This document shows positions 36,501-47,911 of a stretch of DNA of 64,000 nucleotides, piece by piece. The notes under the pieces were generated by a model. The model was given only the letters and a program-made list of their open reading frames with translations, ran no database searches and was not told where the DNA came from. Numbering within the stretch: position 1 is the stretch's first letter; every line of letters begins with the position of its first letter. The translations under genes and the position numbers were made by a program. The stretch is from Tenrec ecaudatus (taxonomy: Eukaryota > Chordata > Mammalia > Afrosoricida > Tenrecidae), in the NCBI RefSeq assembly GCF_050624435.1, contig NC_134535.1:126529731-126593730 (forward strand), given 5' to 3'.

Positions 36501-39500
36501 TCTCAGAACGTCAGTGACAGACCAGGGAAGCATCCGAACCAGCTCGATGAGTCTACACTTTCTACATTGTTCCAGAGCCTCAACAGTGTTATTTCTCGGT
36601 CGGCTCCCGGAGGGGAGCCACGTTGTGACTGGAGGGCCTCAGAGGCAGCCACCCCCAGGTTCACTCCTCCCTCCTAAAGGGCAGCCAACACCAGCGCCAG
36701 GGCCAGGAGTCCGTCCACTCTGCAGCCCAGGACCCTGGCCTTGCCAGGCGCCGGTGAGCCTCTGGGGCGGCAGCCTGTGCAGTCCTAAACGATTCCATTC
36801 TCTTAACCAGTGGCACTCAGCCTGCGTCATTTTGCACGCCAGAGGACAGCTGGCCATGTCTGAAAGCATGCTTGATTGGCATGGCCCAGGGGGACTGTCC
36901 ATCCTGCTGTGTGAGGCCAGAATGCTGGCAACTCTTGTCATACAGAGAGCACCCACTCACAGCCTCCTCCACTGGCTGCCCACAGAGCTGTCGGGCCCCA
37001 GAGCCCTGAAGGAGGGACCCACGATGGTTCTGTATAACTGGGACACCAGCGTCCCTTCCCAGCCTCACAGCAAACCCAAGCCAGGCCCACTGCCATCAAG
37101 TGCCTTGCAGCACATCGATCTTAGAAGACAGGGCAGAACTGCTCCATGGGGTCGGGAGACCGCTTGCTGGCCTTTCGGCTGACCATAGGGTTTGCCGATG
37201 GAGGTAGTTGTACAATCTGTTGTCAATTTGAGACGATTAAGAGTGGAGGGGTGGAGTTTAACTGTCAATCAGGTCTGGCTTGAGGACCTCAATTGGAGGT
37301 GCTAAGGAGATACATAGCTCACTGGAGGCGGGGACACCCTCACTCCCTGGGAGACATTGCTGATCGCAGCCAGGGCCCTGAAGCTGGAGGAGCCACGTGG
37401 AGACCCCTGCCAGCACGGAGATCCTTCCCCGACACTATGTCTTAGAAGACTTGCCACCCACTGGCCTGTGAGCGTCCTGCATTGAGCATCGCTGCATGTG
37501 TTTTGTGAGTTGAGGAGGAGTTTATAGCTGGGGATGAGACATATGGGCTAATATCAGACTGATGGACTTGATCTGGACTGGGCTGGGATGCTTTCTCAAT
37601 ATTCAACCGCTCTTGTATATAAAGTGCCTTCTGATACACAGACAGATGTCCATGAATTTGTCTCTCTAGTCTACCCTGACTAACACACTGACCTATCAGT
37701 TGGCAACCCAGTGCTTAACCCACTGCGCGATCAGGGCACCTTCCAAGCCCCACAGGACTGTGTGCAAGCCAGATGGCTAAGGCGTGGGAACGTCGGCTGC
37801 AAGACGCAGTGACAAATGCAGGCCATTCTTAGCATCACCCCTGTGGCCGCGCTCAGGGGTGAGAGGGGTGGGGCTCCTTACAGGATCCCGGAAGCTGGTC
37901 CCCAGGTGCTCCATGGCATAGTAGAGCTGTCTCTTCTCCCCCAGGGACCGCAGGATGAAGCTCTGGATGTCCTGAACAGAGGGGATTGGATGACAGGAAG
38001 AAGACAGGAGACAAGAAGTTAAGTGTGTGCGTGTGTGAAGGGGTGGGCAGGATACTGCCTGCCCCTAACCTCTTCACAATGCCTTTGGATTCAACTTTCC
38101 TTCCCTAGCAGGTGCAGAGTGGAAGTTTGTGTGTGTCTGTGTGTGTGGATCGGAAGGCAGAAGACTGGGGGCGGGGGGTGACTCCGAAGTAGAATCTGAA
38201 GTGGGGAGCAGGAAGTGGAGACAGATTTGGGATGTGGGATGAAAGACTAGGGTGCTCAGGGAAGAGATTGTATTATGAACTCAACTGCATTCCCCCAAAT
38301 ACGTGTTGGAATCCTACCTTCTGTAGCTCTCGCCATACCCATTCAAGCTATATGCGGAGCAAATCATTAGAGAGGCTGGCTTATATGAAAGAACATGGCA
38401 TCAGGAGTGGAAGAAGGCCTGTTAACAGTCTGTGGTATGCAGATGGCACACCTTGCTTGCTGAAAGGGAAGAGGAACTGAAGCACTTGCGGATGAAGAGG
38501 AAGGATTGCAGCCTTCAGTGTGGATTAAGACTCAATGTAAAGAAGACCCGAATCCTCACCGCTGGACCAGCAGGTCACAGCATGACAAATGGAGAAAAGG
38601 TCGGCATTGTCTAGGATTTTGTCCGGCTTGGATCCACAATCGACGCTCATGGAAGCAGCAGTCAAGAGATCAAAGGACCCATTGCATTGGGTAAATCTGC
38701 TGCACAAGACCTTTATAGAGAACTGAAAAGCAAGGAGGTTACTTTGAGGACCAAGGTGCACCTGCCCCAAACCATGGTCATCTATGCATGTGAAGGTTGG
38801 ACAGTGAACGTCTCCCGAAGTTCAATGCATTTGGATGGTGGTGCCGGTGGAGACTATTGAAAGTACCAAAGGGACAGACACATCTGTCTTGGAGGAAGTA
38901 GGGCCAGGGTGCTCCTTAAAGGAAAGAATGGGAAGACTCGGTCTTACATACTGTGGCCATGTTGTCGAGGGAGACCAGCTCCTGGAGAGAGAATCCTGTC
39001 TGGTAAAGTACAGGGACAGTGAATAAGAGGAAGAGCTGCAGGGAGCTAGACTGACACCGTGGATACAACATTGGAATGGGACAATGGTGAGGAAGGATGC
39101 TGTGGGGCCGGTCGGTGTTTCCTCCTGTTGTGCACAGGGTCCCTGCGGGTCAGAACCGACTGGATGGTACCTAACAAAAACGACAACACACCTGTGGATG
39201 TGAGCTACGGTAATATCAATCATTACTGCACATCTGATCAAATGTGTCCAGCTAACGTAATGTCAGTTCTGCCAAGACTGTGCCAGTGTAGGGCGGATCC
39301 TAAACCGAATCACTTCTGAGCTATGGACAAAAGCAAAAACAAAAAACAAACTGAGTAGCTACTGAGGCATTCCCACACAGGGGAAGACAGACTTCACGTG
39401 AGCATCTTGTACAAGCTAAGGAACTAAGAACGGTGACTGGCCAGGAAGGAACCAACAGAGCCAAGACGTTGATCTAGATGTTGACCCTCAGAACAGTGAG

Positions 39501-42441
39501 AGAGTATTTCTGTTCTTTAAAACCATCCATCTGTGGCATTAGTGCTAAAGTCAAGCCACCGGACCCAAATACACTGCCACCAAGTCGATTCCTCTCTGCA
39601 GGGGGTTCTGTGGGAGCTGCAGCTTCATCTTCCTCCCACTGAGCAGCGGTGAGTTTGAACCACCAACCCTGGGATTATCTGCCCAATGCTTATCCCACAG
39701 TGGCACCAGGTAAACGAGCAAGCAGGACCGATGTGGGAGTGGGGGTCCACATCCAGGTGCAGGTCCAAACCAAGGTCTCAACTCTATTTGTTGGACGTAG
39801 AGTTACTTCACAGGGGACGTGTGGGGCAGGGGTTACCTCTCTTGGCCCAAGGCCGGGTTGCGGCTCTCCCAGCTGGGCCTGGTACCGGCCCAGGGCCTTC
39901 TTGGCAGCCTCATCCTCAGGGTAGAAGAGCAGGACACTGAGGACATTTTCCACAGCCTGGGTCAGATTCCCCACTGGAGATGGAGTGCCAGTGGGGAGGG
40001 AGGTGGGGAGAGAGACAGCAACGATCCTCAGACGGAGGCAGAGCTGGAGAAGCCAGATGGTCTCCCCAGCACCAACCAGTTCCAAAAGGCCCTCCGCCCT
40101 GCCCACCTGACAGCCATGTTCATCAATTGCTTCGTTAGAAAGCTTACTCAAACATACCTTAGCGGAGCAGAGTTCAGAGAGGCAGAGGAGAGGAGAGAAG
40201 AGAGGCAGGGGAGAAGCAGGAAGTCAGAAGCAGCCCTGGGAGCCTTCTCCTGAGCTTTTCCCAAGGAGGAGAGCAAGGAAAGTCAGTCCGCTGGGACCCT
40301 GGCAGGAAAGCTACAGACCCTGAGACAGGTGGGCGGGATGGAGACAGCAGGCTCAGGATGATGGCAGGGGCAGAGCCTCCCTCCCCACAGTGCCCCCCCC
40401 CCCCGCCCCACAGTGGCCTCCAGGGCCCACCATTCTGGAACTGACCCTGAGCGTAGGCCTCATGCAGCCACCTCAGCTGACTGCGAAGGAAGTCCGGGAC
40501 AGGGGAACTTCGGCCAGGACGTGTGGCTATGTCCCCAACACAGCGCTGGCGGCATTGCAGGACCCGAATCCAGAGCCCTGCAGAGTAAACACGTGGGGCA
40601 GGATGCTTGTGCTGTGGGGGACTCCTCCCTCTGGTACCCTGAGCTCCTACCTGCAATGGCTTCATAGAGGCCCCCCTGGCTCCCGGTGCCATCCTTCTCC
40701 TCCTCATCCTCCAGCTGCTGCTCCTCAGGCCCCTCACAGCCAGCCCTGCAGAGCTCCATCTGGGACAGGCTCTCCTGCAGGGCTTCTTCCAGTTTGGGCA
40801 GTGCCAGCCCTGCCTCCTGGCGCTCCAGCAGCTCCAGGCCTGCATCATAGGCTGCCTGTGGGGGAGGGCCCTCAATTACTTGAGACCCTGGGGAGTGCCA
40901 AACAGGGTGGGGGTGGGGGTGGCGGTGTTGGTTTCATTTGGGGCCTGAAGTCCCTGTCTCTCTTCACCTTAGGGAAGGCAGGGAGGGGTCTCAGAATCAG
41001 AACGTTCCAACACTAGCCTTGAGTCACGGCAAGGGAAATTATGTCCAAGCTGCATTGGACCAAAAGCTGGCCGGACTGGCGCTGAGGGTCTCACCCAATG
41101 TGGGGGTGTCTCCAGATCCCGAAAGCTCTGGGGCCGAATCCCGGACATGCGGTGGTACTTAGCTATGTCCTCGCGCATCTGCAAGTGTGTTGGGTTGGCT
41201 ACAAAGAAGGTGTGTGCTGCGGCCGCCGCCAAGTCCAGTTTCTTCAACTGTGGGAGGGGCGGAGGGCATCAGCGTCCTGAGCTGGGGCTGCCAGACCACT
41301 GCGCCCACCACCACCAGCCTCTGCAGACCTAGAATGCACCCTGGGCTGCCCCAGGAGCCTGGGGGGTGGGCTTGTCAGTCAGAGCAGCCCCCACCCTCCA
41401 ACCTGCAGGCCACCTAGAAAGCAGCGTGGGTGCCCAGGGTATGGTCATTAAGGGGTGGGGCTGTGGGCAGAAGGGCTCAGGGTCTCAGTTTGAGTGACCA
41501 CGTGGTAGGGATGGCTACAAGTAAGTGGGAGGGGTGTAGGGTGGGGGTGACGACCCGGCAGCAAAATCAGCAGCTCTCTAGGACCGTGAGGTGGACATAG
41601 CAGCCCCCGCCCGCCACCAGCCACGTCGGCAGCTGCGCTAATACCGCAGCCCGGCCCTCCCTGCGCCCTCCCTGCGCGCGCCCACCGTCTCCAGGGCTCG
41701 CGCCCGCCCCAGGCAAAGGCTGCCAGTGGAACCGTCCCTTGCAAAGGGCCCACCCACCGCCGGCCCGTCCCCACCCCAGGGCCGCTCACCCCCAGGCAGC
41801 CTTAAGTGAGAGTTCGGGTCCCGCGATCGCCCCCAGTCGACCGGGGCTCACGCGCTCCCTAGGCTGGCCCTTGCCCTCCCTGGGGTTCTGGCCCCGGGCC
41901 CGATGCGGCCTCCCGCCCCCTGGGGCGACTGGCACCGGGTCGGAGCCCGGGGCCGCACCTGGTAGTAGGCCCGCTGCAGGTAGTTGTAGGGCTCCCGGCG
42001 GCGGAAGGCGTCCCGGAGCGCGCGCCCCACGCGGAGCCGCGCCGCGCCCCCGGGGCCCAGCCTGCGCGCGGCGCACTGGCTCAGGCACTCGGCGCGGCGG
42101 AGCGCGGCGCGCAGCAGCGGCCGCTCCCAGGAGCCGGGCCGGGCCTCGGGCCCCGGGGCGTCGAGGGGCGCGGCGGGCAGCGCCGCCCCCGGCCCGGCCG
42201 CGCAGCGGGCCCCGCAGGCCAGCCGCGTGCGACCCAGCTCGTCCCGGCTCCGCAGCGCCTCCCGCAGCAGCGCCACGGCGGGCGCCCACGCCCCGGCGGC
42301 ATAGGCGCGCAGCCCGTCGGCGTAGAGCAAGTCCGGGGCTTGCGGGGGCGCCCCCGGGGACAGCTGGGCCAGGCCGGGGGGCTCCGGGGAGCCCGGGGGA
42401 GGCAGCAGGAGCAGCGGCAGCACCCGAAGGAGCCGGAGCAT
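30543..42441 (-). CDS. P3H3: P3H3 (LEPREL2), prolyl 3-hydroxylase 3 (15 exons, complete)
   Basis: Endoplasmic-reticulum 2-oxoglutarate/Fe(II) oxygenase family protein acting on collagen; P3H3 is also known to act with SC65 in collagen lysine hydroxylation. Coding exons in transcript order: 42441-41959, 41247-41095, 40855-40651, 40577-40446, 39973-39837, 37971-37882, 35943-35891, 35771-35704, 35593-35469, 33275-33174, 32986-32836, 32684-32567, 32453-32378, 31010-30870, 30704-30543. They sum to 2196 bases, 731 residues (human 736). Seen: signal peptide MLRLLRVLPLLLLPPPGS; four CxxxC motifs of the TPR-like half (CGARC, CLSQC, CRAGC, CRQRC); iron ligands H and D in HADN and His in NPHGVW; 2-oxoglutarate Arg in RGRRCALALW; C-terminal REEL, a KDEL-like retention signal. 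Introns carry many SINEs and an RTE copy. Confidence 0.96.
31300..31460 (+). repeat. AfroSINE-like, diverged
   Basis: Plus-strand remnant with GACTGCAAACCCTCGGTCGG and the tail AGCAATGGGTTTGGTTTTGG, with an A-rich run between them. Confidence 0.5.
31535..31735 (-). repeat. AfroSINE
   Basis: Well-kept minus-strand copy in the P3H3 intron before the last-but-one exon. It ends CACTCTGCCACCAGGGCTCC. Confidence 0.8.
34037..34211 (+). mobile_element. Short LINE-1-like 3' tail with 16-base target-site duplication
   Basis: Heavily 5'-truncated copy (GAGGACCTGATGCAAAGGGC to GAGCCCCTAATAAAAAAAAA). It is flanked by AAGAATATTCTAACGG at 34021-34036 and 34212-34227, an unbroken duplication. It lies in P3H3 intron 9, antisense to the gene. 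Confidence 0.9.
34745..34905 (-). repeat. AfroSINE
   Basis: Minus-strand copy: CCGGGTCAGTTCCCACTCAT at the tail side, GTTGGTGGTTTTGAACTGC at the B-box side. A partial head of another copy follows at about 34947-34980. Confidence 0.65.
35017..35160 (-). repeat. RTE-type LINE 3' fragment
   Basis: GTCAGGTGCCGTCGAGCCGG and GAATGAAACCCTGCCTGGTC mirror the RTE tail seen at 10165 and at 38315-39182 in reverse. Confidence 0.55.
36206..36398 (+). repeat. AfroSINE
   Basis: Plus-strand copy: head TTCCTGGTAGTGTAGGTGG, then GGGGCAGTTCTGCGCTGCCC and GACTCAATGGCGGTGGG. Confidence 0.7.
37090..37200 (-). repeat. AfroSINE or RTE tail fragment
   Basis: CACTGCCATCAAGTGCCTTG and GACAGGGCAGAACTGCTCC resemble the minus-strand SINE tail. 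The right half is lost. Confidence 0.45.
37201..37690. repeat. Unclassified interspersed element, possibly a solitary LTR
   Basis: A 490-base segment in P3H3 intron 5 with a TATATAAA-like box late in it and the ending CTACCCTGACTAACACA. TG...CA-like borders suggest a solitary LTR of an old endogenous element. No coding part is present. The family is not recognised, and this is a weak call. Confidence 0.25.
38315..39182 (+). mobile_element. RTE-type LINE, reverse transcriptase 3' portion (broken)
   Basis: 5'-truncated copy in P3H3 intron 5. The reverse-transcriptase tract is recognisable in shifted frames: IKLYAEQIIREAGLYE, then GIRSGRRPVNSLWYADG, then ILTAGPAG. The catalytic YADD has become YADG, and frameshifts and stops are present. 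The 3' end reads GGGTCAGAACCGACTGGATG then TACCTAACAAAAACGACAAC. It resembles RTE1 of afrotherians (BovB relatives) from memory. Confidence 0.8.
39553..39715 (-). repeat. AfroSINE
   Basis: Minus-strand copy with ACTGCCACCAAGTCGATTCC and, at the head side, TATCCCACAGTGGCACCAGG. The interval 39183-39550 before it holds nothing recognised. Confidence 0.7.
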
Positions 42442-42780
42442 GGTGCCAGAGCTGCCAGCCGGCCGCAGAGGGAAAGGCAGCGGGATGGGAGAGGAAAGGG
42501 GGAAGACAGAGGGAGGGGAAAGGAAGGAGAGATGGGGGGCGGGGGGGGGGGGAGAGGGTGAATAAGCGAGGCCAGAGAGCTGAGGACACCATCACAGCGG
42601 GGAGGGAGGCTCAAGTGCTGAGTGGGGAAAGTATTTGAGGTATTATTATTTAGTGTTTGAGTTATTTACGATAAAGTGGCCTTGTGAAACGCGAAACAAA
42701 GGGCAGCTGCGAGGCGAGCAGCAGCGGAGAGCTGGAGCCGGCTTGGGGCCCTGGAGGGCAGCGGGAGGGGCCAGCTAGGA
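41600..42780. promoter_or_regulatory. P3H3: CpG-rich promoter and first exon of P3H3
   Basis: Extreme GC and CpG density over exon 1 and upstream. A (GGGA)-rich purine run lies at 42480-42560, directly upstream of the ATG. Limits are by eye. Confidence 0.65.
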
Positions 42781-44372
42781 ATCCTGGACGCTAGCTTGCA
42801 GCCCCTGGTGCGGCATGTGAGTGGAACTACTGTCCTGTGTTCCTCTCAACTCTTGGGTTCAAATAAAGCCAGGTGCCCCTAACACACACAATACCCCCCC
42901 ACCCCCCACACCCTCCCCCCCCAGGGAAAGAACTCAGCATGCAGCATGGATGAGAGAAACTCCAGCCCTCAACCCCAAGTCAGGCCCACACCCTTCCCGG
43001 CCCAGAAAGTGGGCCCCTGGGTGGATTGGGGGGGGCGGCGGGTGGATGAAATTTAGAACCTTGAGATTAGAGCCACACTCTTACTCAAACAGACAAAACC
43101 CCTCAAAAAGCTCAATGCCATTGAGGGCGGAGGAGAACGCTCCTGTGGGTTTCTGAGACTAACTCTTTAGAGGAGTAGAAAGAAAGCCTGTAGGTTTTGA
43201 ACCCTTGCAGTTAGCAACCCAACCTGTAACCAATACGCCACCCAGACGAAATTATCCTCAGCACCAACAGCCCAAGGGCAAGAGCTAGGATGCAGAGGTC
43301 AGACAGACCTCCTATCTTAAGCCTTTTTGCCCATTCCTATCGCTCTGCCCTTCCCACGGCAGTCTGCTGGCTTCAACAATTCATTGCAATGGCCGCCGCA
43401 TGGAACTCCAAGGCAATGCTCACAATTCTGGGGCTTCTTGGGGAAGTAACAAGTAATAATTCAGGATCAGGAAATAGGAGACAGTTCTTTGATCAAGATC
43501 AGCTCCCCTCAGCTGTGCTTGCAGGCCTCTCATTGGCCCTCAGTCCCTTTGCTCAGCCTCTGCCCAGCTCAGGCAAGTTCTACAAGGTTTATTGGCTCTA
43601 CTGATACATATGCCCAGAAACACCCCTATCTGCCAGGAACTCTTTTCCCAAAGGCGCTCAGCTCTCCAGCGCTAAGGGTCAGCAGACTAGCTCCACCATA
43701 TACATGCCCAGAGGCACGTCACTGGCCACCCAGCGTCCGGCCCCAAGCCCTGGGCTTCCTCACCTGTGGGCTAGGCGGCCGGCCTACGCTGTCTCCTGGT
43801 TCTGCTGCTGCCAGTGCTGTGCTGACCACTGAGCTACTTCTCTCTGTCCGGTGCCCTCTTTGGTGTTTAAAACCCTTTCTAGATCCCGAGTCTAGGAAAT
43901 TCTCCAAGATCTCAGGTCCAAAGAATGTTCCCAGCTCTTTGTCTTGGTTGTAGTGGTTTCTCCCCCCCAACTTATTATTAAAATTATTATTAGAATGATA
44001 TGGTTCATTTTAAGCCTGACAGCATGGTAAAACAGACCCATCTCCTTATTAGGGTTCCAAATACCTTATTCGCATTACCCCACCTCTATGAGGGTTTTAT
44101 GCACCTTATTTGCATGAGCAACAAACTGTCCAATCTCCTTAGTGGACCACAGGGACCTTATTTGCATACCCCACCCAATCGTTGTATAGAAGTCATGAAA
44201 ACCCTCCAGGGAAGGGCCATGTTAAGTAATGCACTGCATTGCAGCCTCTACCCACTGCTTGGACCACTTTTGTCCTCCACCAGCCACTATAGCCCCCATG
44301 TCTCTGGCCATACCGGTAGCCTTGTCACCACCGTAGATCGGACACAGAAGTTTCCATGGTAACACTTCAGAT
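42781..44372. other. P3H3-GPR162 intergenic segment
   Basis: About 1.6 kb with a C-rich run (42890-42925), one SINE and A/T-rich unclassified sequence at 43250-44350 that may be an old repeat. No gene was recognised. Confidence 0.45.
43120..43250 (-). repeat. AfroSINE, shortened
   Basis: Minus-strand copy: CTGTGGGTTTCTGAGACTAA, AGGAGTAGAAAGAAAGCC, ending CCAATACGCCACCCAGA. Confidence 0.65.
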
Positions 44373-44378
44373 TTTAAT
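44373..44378 (-). promoter_or_regulatory. GPR162: Candidate GPR162 polyadenylation signal ATTAAA
   Basis: TTTAAT on the plus strand, 190 bases after the GPR162 stop. Confidence 0.55.
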
Positions 44379-44568
44379 ACATTTTGCTAGGGATGCTAGA
44401 AGGCGCATAGGGCATCTGGTCGCTTGGATGGGAGTCAGCAGGCGCTGCAGGGCTCCAGATCCAGCACCCACCACCCAAAAGTCTGGAAGCACCTGCCTTA
44501 GGCTCAGGGCCAGAAGGAGGTGTTCCCCTCCCAAGCCTCTCCTCTGAGTTCAGCAGGTCCAGGTGGGC

Positions 44569-47500
44569 TCATAGGGTCATCTGGGAGAAGATAGGGGTAC
44601 CTGGGCCCCAGGAGCCTCCCCACGCTCTCCCACTCCCCTCACCCCCGGTAAGGGAGCAGCGTCTCCCTGCACTTAGCCCCAAAGGCAGTCCGAGGGCTCC
44701 CCTCTCAGGGGACCCAAGGGAGAGTCGGCGTGGTGACAGTCCCAGAGGCCTGGGCCGGCGAGGAGAGGGCCTTGGTGAGGCAGTTGGAGAAGGCAGAGGG
44801 GTCTCGTCAATGAAGGTGGTGATCTCCTCCCGGAAGAAGCCAGGACCCCGTGGGGGTCCACCGCCTGCCCCCAGAAGCCCACCCTCCAGGAATTGTCGGA
44901 GACTGGCCAGCCCCCCACCTTCGGAGTCCTCCTCCTCCTCTTCCTCCTCCTCCAGCCTGCGGCGCCGTCCCAGGTACTCAGAAGGCCCCCCCAGGGCCTG
45001 GCTTTGGGCCGGGAGCATCCGGATATCATCGGAAGATGACCACTTGTGCAGGAAGGAGCCTGGTGCCCGAGGGGTAGAGAAGATGTTGGTCTCATCATGG
45101 GACAGACGGCGGGACAGAGGGACCTGGAGAGAGGAGCACGTGAGATTTAGGTACCTACCCTGCAAGCGCAGAGCGGGCAAACGTGGGGACCCGGCAAGGC
45201 GGGCTCCCCTCCCTTGGAACATCCTGACTTTAGCAAACGTGGTTCTGAGGCATCGGAAGGGAGACTCTAGTTCAGTGCCTCTCTCCCCCTCCCCTGCTTC
45301 CACCCCTTGGGTGCCCTGAGGATGGGCAGCGGGGCCTGTGATGAGCAGATGCCAGGGGGGAAGGGCCGTGCCCAGGCCTGGGCATGTACCTGTAAGTAGT
45401 GGACCCTCTCCAGAGGGGGGAAGAGCATGTGCCTTCCGGGCAGCAGCTTCACCTGGGCGGGGTCCTGGCAGCCGGCGCCCGTGGCCCCATTCGCATCAAA
45501 GCGAACTTTGCACACTCGGCTGTCTGCATAGTCCTCGCAGCCCCCATCTGGGATAGAAGCGGTGGGGTGGTTCAAGTCAAGAAGTAGCCAATCCCTGGCT
45601 CACCTGATAAGCTCCAGGAGACCCCTTCTGTCCCCACTCTCTGGAAGCTCCTATTAGACCATGCACGTGGCCAGGGTCGGTTGCAGTCAGCCTTGAATCC
45701 CTAGCGCTTCCTACACGCCCGCCCACAGGTCATTGAAACCAAGACCACCCCTCCTGTCACGCTCTCCCTGTGGCTGAGGGTCCTCTCTTGGAGCTTAGTC
45801 CCTGCACAGGCACTCTGCCTGGTGGCCAGAGTTGTGGCAGATCGGGCTTCGAGGGGGAAGCAGGGCCCAGGGAAGGAGACCGCTGGTGCCAAAGGAGCCA
45901 GCGGATGCTAGTGGGAGGTGTCCGCCGGGGCTGTGGCCAACAGGGGCGCTCCAGGGCAGGCCTCCCCAGGCACAGAGTAGGGGAAGGGGGAACGGGACTC
46001 ATTGCCCCGGGAAGCAAAGGCCGGGCTCTCCTCTGACCTTCATCACCATCCTCCTCGGACATGATCGCCACGCACTGCTCCCACACGGTGCGCACGTCTG
46101 CACGGTAGCGCTCGCAGGACCAGATGAAGGAGGGCAGCAGCAGCGTCTGGGCCATGGAGCACCACAGCACCGCCAGCACCATCCACGGCGGGGCCGAGTC
46201 CGACTTCAGGGAGAAGAAGCTCACCACCTAGTGGGAGGATGAGGAATGGCACAGGGTCGGGCCCAGAGGCAGGGAGCCACCTAACCCAGGTGATGCTGCT
46301 GCCGCCGCCGCCGGGTCGCACAGGGGTACTAAGAAGCTAAGTTGGAGGAGGAGGCAGTGGCGAGGGGAGGGAAGGGATTGAGCCTGAGGAAGGGGAGAGG
46401 AGAGTGATAGACAAAGCTATCACTTTGGGATGAGGAGGAAAAGGAACAGAGGCGGGGCCAGAAATCAAAAGACAGAAATCCAAGAAAAGGGACTCAGAGC
46501 ATGCAAACAGCCAAGGAGTGGGGTCCTACTCAGCAGTGCTTAGAGACTGTGCGGTGTCAGAGGGAATTCGGGACTGGAGAGTGGGCCTTGGCAGATGGAT
46601 GAGAGGTATGAGCTGCTGAAGAATGGACGTGAAGAGAGGGTGATGGGGCTAGAGGACAGCTGGTGGGAGTGAAGGGTAGGTGATGGAGCTAAAGGACAGG
46701 TAACCTGAAGACACTGGAACTGAAGAACCGGATGACAGCTAGGGGAACTGAAAGAGGGATGGTAGAGGTGAAGGACAGCTGGTGGGACTCAAGGATGGAT
46801 GGAAGAGTTGAGTGGTGGGAGCAGGAAGACATGATGAAGCTGTGTGATGAAGTAGTGGGAACTAGAAGATGGATGATAGAGATGGGACTTATTCAAGAAC
46901 TGGTGAGCGGGGCTGGGAGGGGAGGATGGATGGTGGACGGGAAAGAGGGATGATGGAGCTATTTGGCTGATGAAGGCAGAGATCGGGTGATATGGGGCCT
47001 GGATATTGGGGGGAGCAGGAACAATAGGGGAACCCCGATCTCACCAAGATGGGTACCCCCGTGAGTGAGTCATAGAGAAAGACGATGGCGCTGACTAAGT
47101 TGGTGACCTGCAGGGATGTCTTGGCAGACTCAGAGCCGTCCAGCGAGGATCGCCGCTTCCCTCGGGCATCCTCCACCACAATGGCTGGCACCTCAAAGGC
47201 TGGCCGGGTCCCCAAGGCCCCTGGCCCACCCCCCTTTACCCCAACACCCCCCATGGCTCTCCGAGCCTGCCGAGCCCTCCGTGGCCGGGCCCAGAGCGTC
47301 TGATAGAAGGTGATGGCTACACAGACCAATCCCATGACAATGCCCCCGAGTAGCAAGAGGCTGAAGCAGACGCCAAAGCCAAGGCCAATCTTGGAGACTA
47401 TAAACTGGCAGCCGCGAGCGTAGTAGCGCTCGCCGTTGTTGTGCCAGCCAATGGAGGGCAGAGTAGAGAGGATGAAGCTGACCATCCAGATGCCCATGAC

Positions 47501-47911
47501 CGCATGCAGCGCCTGCTTCTTGGCGTTGCTGAGGCGATAGTTGACCGGCCAACGCACCATCCACATTCGATGGTAGGAGAGCGAGGCAACTGTGAAACAG
47601 GTGGCCAGGGCCAGGGTGTAGTAGGTGGACACAAAGACCTTGCAGATGCTCTCGTTCCAGTCATAGTCAGAGGAAGCCTGGCGCCGGAGCTGCACCACCG
47701 CGAAGGTGGTGAGGGGCACTGCCGCCATGAGTATATGCGTGCCCGCCAGGAAGCACAGCAGCAGCTCCAGCGGCTTGTGCTTCTGCTGCTTGGCCGAAAT
47801 GCTGAGGATGATCCAGGCATTGGCCAGCAGGGCCAGCAGCCCACAGGCCAGCCAGGACAACGCATTGGAGCGCAGGGAGGCCTCCTCTGCCCCCGCCCCA
47901 CTCCGAGCCAT
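44569..47911 (-). CDS. GPR162: GPR162, orphan G-protein-coupled receptor (4 coding exons, complete)
   Basis: Rhodopsin-class orphan receptor, mostly neural in known mammals; ligand unknown. Coding exons in transcript order: 47911-47045, 46227-46038, 45547-45390, 45123-44569. The sum is 1770 bases, 589 residues (human 588). The start is [20 protein letters not shown]; a further upstream in-frame ATG adds 23 residues that look like leader noise. Helices are visible from [19 protein letters not shown] onward. The usual DRY at the end of helix 3 is replaced by HRM in [13 protein letters not shown], as in human. Helices 6 and 7 span the exon 1-2 junction ([17 protein letters not shown], then VSFFSLKSD). 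The long cytoplasmic tail has an acidic run and SP-rich blocks, ending IFSQMTL. A 5' non-coding exon near 49900 is likely but not resolved. Confidence 0.96.
46590..46960. repeat. Degenerate minisatellite in GPR162 intron 1
   Basis: Repeated, diverged blocks such as GATGGGGCTAGAGGACAGCTG, GGTGATGGAGCTAAAGGACAG and GTAGAGGTGAAGGACAGCTGG, at a spacing of about 50-60 bases. Strongly purine-rich on the plus strand. Confidence 0.55.

Noticed and set aside
41739-42638. 299-residue plus-strand open frame over P3H3 exon 1
   Set aside because: It is antisense to a clear coding exon in extreme GC, where stops are rare. Its product is Arg/Ala/Gly/Pro-rich with no domain.
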